A stretch of DNA of 18,082 nucleotides, taken from the NCBI GenBank assembly GCA_007131745.1, contig SLPX01000231.1, positions 1-18,082 of the forward strand, in the 5' to 3' direction. Source of the stretch: Myxococcales bacterium (GTDB lineage: Bacteria; Myxococcota; Polyangia; HGW-17; SLPX01). A model generated the notes under the pieces. It made no database searches, was not told the DNA's origin, and saw only the letters and a list, made by a program, of their open reading frames with translations. The translations under genes were made by a program, and so were the position numbers. Shown one piece after another: positions 1-7,383 of the stretch (the stretch's first letter is position 1; the number at the start of each line of letters is the position of its first letter).

Positions 1-1374
1 GACCGCACCCGGCGGGCCTGGCGAGAACTGGACATGAAATTTCCACGTCCGACTTCCGGCTCGTTTTTCGGAAACGATGAATACTTGATCATGCCGGACA
101 TAAGAACAAACTCTGCAGTACTCTTTGCTGCGCCCCATTGGAAAGAAGTGCGGCGGAGGCCGCTCGTGGATGAAGGCGGGGGGACTATCATTCATTTCTT
201 TTCTCATTTTCCTTTTCACGAGGATCCGGAGGACAGCCTTCTTATAACGGGCGTCATCTCCGGGATGCAGGTGTTTCACGGCTTGCAGGATCGAGTGATG
301 CAGGGTATGGAGCTTACCCACTCTATTACACCAGGGGTCCTGCGTTCAGGCGGTTCATTTCTGCACGTGCTGGCATCCCCTGAAAACCTGCATGTTTTCC
401 GACCCGCTCCACAGGAGTCGCATGTAGGAGCGGTCGAGGGCATAGTGGGCCTCATACAACCGCTGCCGGACGACAGTCTACTCGTGGGATCATGGAACGG
501 CGAAGCGAGAATCATCGACCTGAAGGGGCGCACTGATCGAAAGGCAGGTCGTGTTTTCAACGGATTCGTCTGGACGGCCGACCTCGCGCCCGACGGCCGG
601 ACTTTGGCGGTGGGCGCACGGGACGATACCGTGCAGATCCTGAATTATCCGGACGCACGCATGAAGAGAAGAATCGAGTTGGACGCGGGCGTGACGTGGG
701 TGCGTTTTTCCGATGACGGAAAAAATCTTTTCGCGGCCACCTTCAAGAATCTGCATGTCTTAAACACTTCCGACTGGTCTGTTATCGAGCGGCACGAAAT
801 CACGCCCACGTATACCAACGGACCATCCATGGGGCTTTCTTCAAAGGCCCTGGTTTACGCGGAAAGCGGTGACGAACTGACCCTGTTCACACTTAAAGAC
901 AGAAGCAAAACCACGATCCGCCCGGAGGTGGATTCCCCTCTCATGTCCATGAGCAGGCTCTTGGACGGGGATGTTTTGGTGGTGCAGGACAGGGAGTTTT
1001 GCCTGAACCTGATTCGGCTGCCCTCCACCGCTCCCTTTACACGGCTCTGCGGACTTCAGGCGCCCTTTTCAACTGCGTCGATTAGCCGCGACGGAAAACT
1101 TCTCCTGGTTTCGGGCGATGACCACACTGTGAGGCTTTGGTCACTTGAAGATCGCGTCCAGTGGTTTGTGCTTCCAACGATCGTCGGTCAGGTGGCTGCA
1201 TTCGACGCGGATGAAAAAAACATTTTCTTCGAGCACGGCAACCAAATCTGGAAGCTCAGAATTGACAGGAGCCTGGTGGAAATGTCGGCGAACCGACTTT
1301 TGGAGCGAGCCGAGAAGATGGCCGGAGTCTGCCTGGACGGGGCGGTTTTGCGCCCCCTGCATAAGTGTCGGTGA
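1..1374 (+). CDS. WD40-repeat beta-propeller protein, 5' partial
   Basis: The frame is open to the left edge: the codons before the first internal ATG (34) read DRTRRAWRELD, which looks like the last strand of a WD blade, so the gene most likely begins upstream and 457 residues are visible. Blade signatures are clear at DNA positions 580-650 (DGRTLAVGARDDTVQIL), 700-780 (DDGKNLFAATFKNLHVL) and 1090-1150 (DGKLLLVSGDDHTVRLWSLED). WD40 propellers are protein-binding scaffolds without catalytic activity. In delta-proteobacteria they often form the C-terminal half of Ser/Thr kinases or stand alone, and which applies here cannot be seen. The protein ends with a short helical tail (RLLERAEKMAGVCLDGAVLRPLHKCR). 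No membrane segment is visible in this part. The fold is secure; the partner and role are unknown. Confidence 0.85.
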   Translation, partial: DRTRRAWRELDMKFPRPTSGSFFGNDEYLIMPDIRTNSAVLFAAPHWKEVRRRPLVDEGGGTIIHFFSHFPFHEDPEDSLLITGVISGMQVFHGLQDRVMQGMELTHSITPGVLRSGGSFLHVLASPENLHVFRPAPQESHVGAVEGIVGLIQPLPDDSLLVGSWNGEARIIDLKGRTDRKAGRVFNGFVWTADLAPDGRTLAVGARDDTVQILNYPDARMKRRIELDAGVTWVRFSDDGKNLFAATFKNLHVLNTSDWSVIERHEITPTYTNGPSMGLSSKALVYAESGDELTLFTLKDRSKTTIRPEVDSPLMSMSRLLDGDVLVVQDREFCLNLIRLPSTAPFTRLCGLQAPFSTASISRDGKLLLVSGDDHTVRLWSLEDRVQWFVLPTIVGQVAAFDADEKNIFFEHGNQIWKLRIDRSLVEMSANRLLERAEKMAGVCLDGAVLRPLHKCR

Positions 1375-1621
1375 CCTTCTGAAACCATGTAACGACACTT
1401 TTATTTTCCCGACCGAAACCCTCCCACCGCAAACTGAAAAAATTTGCCAATGACTCCGAAATGAACCGTGTCAAAGGGGTGAGTCACGAGTGAATCATCA
1501 GCGATGAGCAAATCATGACCGAGTAGCGATTGAACAGCTCATCACAAGGGGTATCGAGTGTCGTGTGTCCGGCCGCCGGCCGGAAGTATGCGACGCAAAC
1601 AGAAAAAAAGAGGAGGATACA
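1375..1621. other. Intergenic leader with small inverted repeats
   Basis: No credible gene lies here. It holds a 7-bp inverted repeat GATGAGC (1503-1509) / GCTCATC (1537-1543) with a 27-nt loop, and a GC palindrome with 7-bp arms around one base at 1569-1583 (CCGGCCG-C-CGGCCGG). The palindrome lies 27 bp ahead of the ribosome binding site AGGAGG (1611-1616) of the next gene. These may fold in the 5' leader or bind a protein. No clear -35/-10 pair and no terminator with a T run was found. Confidence 0.35.
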
Positions 1622-1879
1622 ATGTGGAAAAAAACTCTGATGTTATGCATCGCCGCAACACTATTGATGGTCGCGACCGCGGTCTCGGCCGGCCCGGCTC
1701 GGAGAGCCGAGTACGTTACAAAGAAGACCATAACACTCGAAGGTTCGGAAATTGAAGGATCCTTGCTGGGGCCCAGCGGAGGTTGGGTATCCGGTCACGA
1801 AAAAGTTGTGTTCAGAAGCCTCATCGACTACAGGCTGGACTTTGTCCCGGAAATCGTAAGAGAGGCAGAGGTTCTCTGA
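1622..1879 (+). CDS. Small exported protein, 85 aa
   Basis: The ATG at 1622 follows a consensus AGGAGG at 1611-1616, so this start is preferred to the in-frame TTG/GTG-type starts further up. Residues 1-23 are a type I signal peptide: WKK basic start, hydrophobic core LMLCIAATLLMVATA, cleavage after VSA. The mature protein is only about 62 residues. Its pattern is TITLEGSEIEGSLLGP, then KVVFRSLIDYRLDFVPEIV. From memory this resembles small periplasmic proteins of Myxococcota with an 'F/L-E...IEG.L..P......F.SLI..R.DF.PE' pattern, whose function I do not know; that recollection is unverified. There are no cysteines in the mature part. It is probably monocistronic, since the next gene starts 189 bp downstream. 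Confidence 0.75.
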   Translation: MWKKTLMLCIAATLLMVATAVSAGPARRAEYVTKKTITLEGSEIEGSLLGPSGGWVSGHEKVVFRSLIDYRLDFVPEIVREAEVL

Positions 1880-2068
1880 CACTTAGCATCGACCTGTGAC
1901 AGTTTGTAATGTGGCTGGAACCGGCTCCACCACTCTTTGCCATCGATTTTGCACAAATCTGATTGTCGCTGATGAGACGGGGTGGAAAAAAAGGAATTGA
2001 CGTTTGGGAGGAGCCGGCGGAGAAATCAGAAGTTCATTGAACAATTTTAGCAAAAGGTGAAGGTTCGA

Positions 2069-3520
2069 ATGGTCAAAGATCATCCACAAAAACCAATGGT
2101 TTATTACGACAATATGATCACTTGGAGACCATCTTTTTTCCCGCCGGTGTTTTTGTTCATACGGGGTTTTTTGTTGTCGCTTTCATGCGTGGCGTTGGCG
2201 TTTGTGCTTCCGGTAGTCGGAGTGGGATGTAGAAACGATGCAACCACCACCAAGGAAAAAGACATCGAAATTGAAAAAAGAGAGAAAAGCGGAATAGAAG
2301 AAATAACGGAGGGAGCCAAACCCCCCGACTCTTCAGCAAGCATTGCTGAAAAAGAAACGAAAACGAAAAAAGAACATGAAAGCGGACCGGATGAAGGAAT
2401 CGAAGAAGCGAAAAAAAGCGGATTAACTGAGAAGACCGGTGAAAAAACCGCACTTGATTACAAAACCAGAGAAGTGGAAATCCGCTGTCCCAAAGAAAGC
2501 GACTACCATTCGGCCGCATGTGCGAAAGCCTTGGGTGACGTGGATCACGCGGATTTGATAGCGTTAAACAGGGGAGATGCTGACAGGCCGACGGTGGTGT
2601 ACTCATACAAAGGGGAGAAAAAGATAGTCTGGGGTGTAAAGGAAAGAGCAATCAGCGTAAACGGAAAAGTGGTTGGTGTTGATTTGAGCGATCTTGACGA
2701 GCAACAGGCAATCGCTTTGGTTCGCAGCCATTGCAAGGATATAGAAACCGTGGTTTGGGCGAACGCGGATTCTCTTTACGTGGGTGCAATAGAAGAGCTG
2801 ACGCCGTGTTTTGTAAAAAAAAATGGTTTGTTGCTGAACCTGGAAGGATTCAAGGGATCTGAGAAGAACCTTGAAAATCTTAAGCTTCTTGCTCCGCACT
2901 TGACTTTTTTATCACTGAGGAATGCAAAAACCGGTGATTCGGAACTGAAACATGTTTCCGGGCTGTCAAACCTGAAAAGTCTGGATTTGAGTGGAACAAA
3001 AATCGGGAATGCCGGCCTGAAACATATTTCCGGGCTGTCAAAACTGAAAAAACTGGATTTGGAAAAAACCGGAGTCACGAACGGGGGAATGCGACATCTT
3101 CTACGGCTTTCAAAGCTCAGGAGACTTTATTTGGGCGGTACTAAAGTCGGACTCAAAGGTTTCAAGATTCTTTCCAAGCTCGGCGACCTGCAAAGACTCC
3201 CGGTAAAGAATGGTGAGTGGACAACCTCGAAAGTTTGTTCGAGCAGAGGCATTGAATGGCTCGTGGTGGATAATGGTGATCTTTATTACCATGAAGGCGG
3301 GTGCAAGATCATGAGCGTAAGAAGGATAAAAAGAAGAAGCCATTCAATAGAGCTGTGCTGTGTGGATGATGATGCCTGGGCCGCAGATCCCAAATACGAG
3401 TGTCACAAGAAAAGCGCTGTAATTACGATTCACAATGACAATTCTTTTTCTCTCAAATTCTCCCTTAGCAGCGATCTGGACGGCAAACACATCCACTGCC
3501 CGAAGAATGCCGGATCCTGA
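2069..3520 (+). CDS. Putative lipoprotein with leucine-rich repeats
   Basis: A 483-residue protein. I chose the ATG at 2069 because AAGGTGAAGG lies 5 nt upstream; a GTG at 2057 and an ATG at 2114 are alternatives. A long N-terminal region leads to a hydrophobic stretch ending in VVGVGC (Cys54), a weak lipobox, so lipoprotein anchoring is possible but not certain. Residues about 55-138 are a Lys/Glu-rich low-complexity linker. Residues about 270-376 hold four leucine-rich repeats of the 24-residue bacterial type (LSNLKSLDLSGTKIGNAGLKHISG and relatives). The C-terminal 100 residues have six cysteines, including an adjacent CC pair, and may be disulfide bonded, consistent with an extracytoplasmic site. 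LRRs mediate protein-protein binding. The ligand is unknown and no enzyme motif is seen. Confidence 0.8.
   Translation: MVKDHPQKPMVYYDNMITWRPSFFPPVFLFIRGFLLSLSCVALAFVLPVVGVGCRNDATTTKEKDIEIEKREKSGIEEITEGAKPPDSSASIAEKETKTKKEHESGPDEGIEEAKKSGLTEKTGEKTALDYKTREVEIRCPKESDYHSAACAKALGDVDHADLIALNRGDADRPTVVYSYKGEKKIVWGVKERAISVNGKVVGVDLSDLDEQQAIALVRSHCKDIETVVWANADSLYVGAIEELTPCFVKKNGLLLNLEGFKGSEKNLENLKLLAPHLTFLSLRNAKTGDSELKHVSGLSNLKSLDLSGTKIGNAGLKHISGLSKLKKLDLEKTGVTNGGMRHLLRLSKLRRLYLGGTKVGLKGFKILSKLGDLQRLPVKNGEWTTSKVCSSRGIEWLVVDNGDLYYHEGGCKIMSVRRIKRRSHSIELCCVDDDAWAADPKYECHKKSAVITIHNDNSFSLKFSLSSDLDGKHIHCPKNAGS
2945..3088 (+). repeat. Two near-identical 72-nt LRR-coding units
   Basis: Two consecutive 72-nt units begin at 2945 and 3017 with CTGAAACAT and share long blocks (TTTCCGGGCTGTCAAA, CTGGATTT). 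They encode ELKHVSGLSNLKSLDLSGTK and GLKHISGLSKLKKLDLEKTG. Identity at DNA level, not just protein level, suggests a fairly recent repeat duplication. The following LRR has diverged. Confidence 0.75.
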
Positions 3521-3634
3521 CCGCCGCCCCCCCAAATGGATTGAAAAACGGGAATAGACAACATAGTCTTGTTGCAAGTAAGTTTCTGGTCTTGCCTCAG
3601 TTTGCGAATGAGGAAGAGAACACAGGAGCGTTTC

Positions 3635-4690
3635 ATGTTGTTGGATTCTGATCGTGTAAAGCTGGAAACATTGATCAAGGAAAAGCTGGGTGTCGACGCG
3701 GCGGAAGGTTTTTTCGTGGCCACACTGGATGACGGTATGGGCAGGAAGCGGGAAGGTGTAGTGGCGCTCAGTCCGACAAAGGTGGTTTTCGTGGCTCAGG
3801 ATGTCTTGGATGGGCAGATATGGAAGGAGTGGCCCCGCAAAGAGATTTCTGATTTCGGGCTCAAAGAAGAGATCTTCGGAGCCAGGCTGACTTTTACTGC
3901 GGGAAAATCCCTGGTGAACCTGGAAAGGATTTCCAAAGAGGCGGCATCGAAAATCCGAGAACTGATTCAGCCGGATTTTTCCGAATATGCTGGTGTTAAT
4001 GCAGAAGAAGTGTCATCCGTACGCACAAGCGCACAAACCGCAGATGGAACAAAAACCGATTCGGATGCGGGTGCGGTCGGTTCTGGGAACTGGATTTGCC
4101 CTTCATGCAGAAGGAATAATGAATCCCATTACAAATACTGTCTTGGCTGCGGAGACGAGTTTTCAGCCCCGGCCCAACATGCGCAGGGTCCCACGATCAC
4201 GACGCAAACAACCGTGCCTTGCCTCGTAGGGGTCGGCAAGCATTTGGGCAAGTTTCACGTCTTGGATCGAGCAATCAACAAGGTGGGCCGCTCACAAAAC
4301 GCTCAGATTGTCATCGACTCGGGGGATGTTTCCCGGACACACGCTTTAATTGAGGTAGAGGGAGATACAAGTACTCTCATTGATCTCGATTCCGCTGGCG
4401 GAACCTATGTAAACGGAGTCAAAATAAACAGACATGAATTGAAAAAGGGGGATCATATCCGATTCGGAAATGATAACGAGTTTGTTTTTGAGCAAGGCGC
4501 TACCGTACAAACCACTTCACACTCCTTCAGCCGGTTTGAGACCAGTGTCCATCATCAAAACCACTTCAACAGGAGCAACGTTTCAAGCCATGGTCCAGGA
4601 ACGTCCCATGCCAACAGGATAATTTTGTTAATTGTTTTGAGCCTTTCAATTTTGGGACTGGGTATGGCAATGGTCTTTCTGATGAGTTGA
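3635..4690 (+). CDS. PH-like / zinc-ribbon / FHA protein, tail-anchored
   Basis: A 351-residue protein. The ATG at 3635 has AGGAG (3624-3628) 6 nt upstream; the longer frame from a TTG at 3569 or ATG at 3608 lacks such a site. Residues about 20-113 resemble a bacterial PH-like domain (EGVVALSPTKVVFVAQD, then a short strand-rich core and a closing helix). A zinc ribbon follows with Cys155, Cys158, Cys169 and Cys172 (CPSC, CLGC). Residues about 206-286 are a forkhead-associated domain with the phosphothreonine-binding signatures GR (218-219), SRTH (233-236) and GTYVNG (256-261). A Ser/His/Asn-rich spacer leads to one C-terminal hydrophobic segment (328-349) with a 1-2 residue tail, so the domains face the cytoplasm. 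It should read out Ser/Thr phosphorylation at the membrane. No kinase is present in the window. Confidence 0.88.
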   Translation: MLLDSDRVKLETLIKEKLGVDAAEGFFVATLDDGMGRKREGVVALSPTKVVFVAQDVLDGQIWKEWPRKEISDFGLKEEIFGARLTFTAGKSLVNLERISKEAASKIRELIQPDFSEYAGVNAEEVSSVRTSAQTADGTKTDSDAGAVGSGNWICPSCRRNNESHYKYCLGCGDEFSAPAQHAQGPTITTQTTVPCLVGVGKHLGKFHVLDRAINKVGRSQNAQIVIDSGDVSRTHALIEVEGDTSTLIDLDSAGGTYVNGVKINRHELKKGDHIRFGNDNEFVFEQGATVQTTSHSFSRFETSVHHQNHFNRSNVSSHGPGTSHANRIILLIVLSLSILGLGMAMVFLMS

Positions 4691-4851
4691 TCCGGACCGT
4701 ACAAATTCAGAAAAATGAAAATCAGAGCAAATTTTTTCGGGCGTTGAGCGAAAAAGGAAACATAATCAAGAAAAAGTGGATGTGAGTGAGTGCAACAACG
4801 GGTTGGGTTGTTTTGGTGGTGCAATTCCTTGAGACAGGAGTCGATGAGCCA

Positions 4852-6639
4852 GTGAAAAGACATGAAAGATTGAATAGAGCAGGTTCCGTCACATTGTGGT
4901 CCGTTTTTGCCGTGTACAACCTGGCGGTTATCTCGGGATGCCCGGGGTCGAAAACAGAGAAGTGTTCCTGGGGTGCGGTGTGTCCACCCGGGCAGGTCTG
5001 TCATGATGAAACAGAGCGGTGTGTATTGCCAGGTCAGATATCAGCGTGCATGGAAAAGATTGATTACGATTCGTGTGATTATCCCGGTTCTCCGCCGTAC
5101 ACGGTGTGCCGCAATGGAATTTGCATCTTTCCCGTTTGCGGTGATTCAATCGTTGATCCGATGGAGGATTGCGACAACGAGAATCTCGGCGGAGCAACTT
5201 GCGAGAGTTTGGGACTCGGCGGAGGGACCCTCGGTTGCAATGCAGACTGCAAGTATGACATGAGCGGGTGCGGTGAGCAAATGGTGTGCGGCGATGGTTC
5301 AAGGCAGGGTACGGAAGTGTGTGACGGCGAAGATTTGGCTGGGGAAAACTGCGAGACCCAGGGTTACTACGGAGGCGCGCTTGCTTGTCTTTCGGATTGC
5401 TCGGGATTCGATACTTCAGGTTGTTCTGGATATTGTGGAGACGGGGAGATAAACGGCGGAGAGGTGTGTGATGATGAGAATTTGGTAGGTGAGACATGCT
5501 TTTCACTTGAACTTGGTTACGGGGACCTGGCTTGCATGGATGATTGTTCCGATTTTGACACAACCCGTTGCTGGGGGTGGGAATCGATTTCAGCGGGTTA
5601 CGAACATACTTGTGCAATGAAGACTGATAACACAGTTTGGTGTTGGGGATCGAATTCCTACGGTCAACTGGGTAATGGAACACATAGCAACAGCAACACT
5701 CCGCTGCAGGTTATCGGGTTGGAAGATGTATTGGGGGTTTCGACCGGCTACGATCACTCGTGTGCGGTTAAAAATGACGGCACCGTCTGGTGTTGGGGCA
5801 GGAATGACTATGGGCAGCTTGGAAATGGGACCGATAACCTGAGTAATACCCCGGTGCAGGTAGCTGGAGGTTTGTCTGATGCGACAATGATTGCTTGTGG
5901 GGGGGTTCACTCGTGTGCATTGAATAGTAACGGAGGCCTGAGGTGTTGGGGAATGAATTCTCAGGGCCAACTTGGGAACAGCTCAACAAACGCAAGCAAT
6001 AGTCCGGTGATTGTCCATCACATGAATGAAGGTGTAAGGAGGGTTTCTTGCGGAGGAGCTCACACTTGTGCAGTCAATAATGACGGCACGGCGTGGTGCT
6101 GGGGATCAAACAGCAACGGTCAGCTCGGCAATGAGGAATGGGGGGGGTTCAGAACCTCGCGGGTTCAAGTGAAACCTGATAATTTAGGCAGTGTTGTCGA
6201 GATCTCTTGTGGAAATGTTCACACGTGTGCGTCAACGGGCGAAGGTACGGCTTGGTGTTGGGGAGGGAACTGGGCCGGTCAACTGGGAAACGCGACCTAT
6301 GTTGTGGAAAACACTCCGGTTCAGGTTTTTGGGCTGACGGGTGTGACCGCGGTTTCCGGTGGAGATGATCACTCCTGTGCAGTGAAGAGTGACGGTACCG
6401 CATGGTGCTGGGGAGGCAATGATGCAGGCCAACTAGGAGACGGGACAACAGAGTATAAGAACACCCCTGTGCTTGTGAGTGGGTTGTTCAATGTGGGAAA
6501 GATTTCGGGGGGACAAATCTTCACGTGCGGAGTGAAGACCGACCTCACGGCCTGGTGCTGGGGATGGAATGACTCCGGTCAACTGGGTGACGGGACGAAT
6601 GAAGATCGCTACACTGCAGTCGAGGTATCAGCGCAATAG
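4852..6639 (+). CDS. Lipoprotein with Cys-rich repeats and RCC1 propeller
   Basis: The frame opens with a GTG at 4786 directly after a stop, but a GTG at 4852 gives a proper signal peptide (KRHERLNR, hydrophobic core) ending in VISGC (Cys30), a lipobox. Its AGGAG (4836-4840) is 11 nt upstream, slightly far. The 595-residue product has a Cys-rich lead (about 38-92), then three myxobacterial-type disulfide repeats at about 96-140, 146-191 and 195-240 (CGD...E.CD.E.L.G..C). Seven RCC1 repeats of about 50 residues follow, from 242 to the C-terminus, each with H-[TS]-C-[AG]...G...[VA]WCWG.N..GQLG, enough for a complete seven-blade propeller. One cysteine in HTCA/HSCA and one in WCWG recur in each blade, suggesting a disulfide per blade. 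It is probably displayed on the outer membrane surface as a binding module. The ligand is unknown. Confidence 0.88.
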   Translation: MKRHERLNRAGSVTLWSVFAVYNLAVISGCPGSKTEKCSWGAVCPPGQVCHDETERCVLPGQISACMEKIDYDSCDYPGSPPYTVCRNGICIFPVCGDSIVDPMEDCDNENLGGATCESLGLGGGTLGCNADCKYDMSGCGEQMVCGDGSRQGTEVCDGEDLAGENCETQGYYGGALACLSDCSGFDTSGCSGYCGDGEINGGEVCDDENLVGETCFSLELGYGDLACMDDCSDFDTTRCWGWESISAGYEHTCAMKTDNTVWCWGSNSYGQLGNGTHSNSNTPLQVIGLEDVLGVSTGYDHSCAVKNDGTVWCWGRNDYGQLGNGTDNLSNTPVQVAGGLSDATMIACGGVHSCALNSNGGLRCWGMNSQGQLGNSSTNASNSPVIVHHMNEGVRRVSCGGAHTCAVNNDGTAWCWGSNSNGQLGNEEWGGFRTSRVQVKPDNLGSVVEISCGNVHTCASTGEGTAWCWGGNWAGQLGNATYVVENTPVQVFGLTGVTAVSGGDDHSCAVKSDGTAWCWGGNDAGQLGDGTTEYKNTPVLVSGLFNVGKISGGQIFTCGVKTDLTAWCWGWNDSGQLGDGTNEDRYTAVEVSAQ

Positions 6640-6776
6640 AACTTGATTGGATCCGCGCTTGACTCGGTTGAATCCCCGGCTTGAAACGTTAATTCTCTTT
6701 ACAACCGGTCGGAACCGATCGAGCTTGTGAAGAGTTTGAATCAAAAAAGCGATCTGCAAACGGAGAGGATGTTGAA

Positions 6777-7238
6777 ATGTTGAAAAAAGGAGACAAGGCG
6801 CCGCCTTTTCCGGACGGGGTGTTGAAAACTTTTGATGGCGAGTCCCTGGACATGGAAACGCTGACCGAGGAGGGATGTGTTGTCATTGTATTTTTGAGGG
6901 GGTTCAGTTGACCTTTTGCCCGCAAGCATCTGGGTCGGATGCAAGAGGATTACGAAAAGTTCCGGCAGGCGGGAGCGAAAATTGTAGTAGTCGCGCGGCA
7001 CAGTGACGAAGAGATGAGGAAATACTGGAAGAAAAACAAATTGCCGTTTTATGGAGTTCCGGATCCGGATGCGCAGTTGGGCCGTTTGTACGGGCAGCAA
7101 TGGCATTTGTTGAAACTCGGACTCATGCCTGCTCTCGTGGTTGTGGATGGTGAAGAGCGGGTCCGGTTCTCTCACTACAGCAAGAGCATGGCCGACATTT
7201 CTTCGAATGAAACAGTTTTGAAAGCCGTTTCAGGTTAA
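6777..7238 (+). CDS. Selenoprotein: peroxiredoxin-like (thioredoxin fold), Sec at residue 45
   Basis: ATG at 6777 has GGAGAGG (6762-6768) 8 nt upstream. The frame runs 44 codons to a TGA (6909-6911) and continues without other stops to 7238, giving 153 residues if TGA is read as selenocysteine. Residues 1-44 hold the AhpC/TSA beginning (KKGDKAPPFPDGVLKTFDGE, then VVIVFLRGFS); residues 46-153 hold the rest of the fold (PFARKHLGRMQEDYEKF, GAKIVVVARHSDEE, LPFYGVPDPDAQLGRLYG, the cis-Pro region LGLMPALVVVDGEERVRF, and HYSKSMADISSNE). The TGA sits where relatives have the catalytic Cys in RGFWCPFC. The second Cys is Ala here (U-P-F-A). A SECIS-like hairpin follows. The likely role is reduction of peroxides or disulfides with an external thiol as resolving partner. 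Ordinary gene finding would report only a 99-residue fragment or two broken pieces. A nonsense mutation is the alternative. Confidence 0.85.
6909..6942 (+). promoter_or_regulatory. Bacterial SECIS-like element after Sec codon TGA
   Basis: The TGA codon is at 6909-6911. A hairpin begins 14 nt later: GCATCT (6926-6931), loop GGGTC (6932-6936), GGATGC (6937-6942), six pairs with one U-G closing pair. The short loop holds a G-U step (GGGUC) about 20 nt from the TGA. SelB-recruiting bacterial SECIS hairpins are known to sit in coding sequence just downstream of UGA with a small loop containing GU at about this distance. The geometry is seen in the sequence; recognition by SelB is inferred. Confidence 0.75.
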
Positions 7239-7267
7239 ATCCGGAAACGGTCATTTTCAGCTTCAGC

Positions 7268-7332
7268 CCTTGGCAAGTCAGTTTCAGTAATTATGTTTGC
7301 GTCAATTAGGCGAAAAGTCTCCTTGGCAAGGA
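7268..7332. repeat. Paired CCTTGGCAAG sites, possible operator pair
   Basis: CCTTGGCAAG occurs at 7268-7277 and again at 7321-7330. The second copy extends to TCCTTGGCAAGGA (7320-7332), a palindrome with 6-bp arms around one base. The spacing is 53 bp, close to five helical turns, upstream of the dehydrogenase/ior operon. A weak promoter candidate (TTGGCA at 7270-7275, TATGTT 16 nt later) lies between the centres. A repressor or activator site pair is inferred. Confidence 0.4.
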
Positions 7333-7383
7333 TACTCTTCGAGCCTGTGAACACTGATGACAGAAGGTTGATAGGAGGTTGAG

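Noticed and set aside
1862..1912. Second candidate selenocysteine codon: TGA ending the small exported protein
   Set aside because: The frame goes only about nine codons further to TAA, with no conserved motif and no clear SECIS hairpin.
2157..2651. 164-codon minus-strand frame rich in Phe, Leu and Pro
   Set aside because: It is the mirror of the Lys/Glu-rich linker of the LRR protein; no ribosome site or domain.
6939..7238. Free-standing 99-residue gene starting at MQEDYEKF
   Set aside because: It is the part of the selenoprotein downstream of the TGA; it has no ribosome site and would begin in the middle of a thioredoxin fold.
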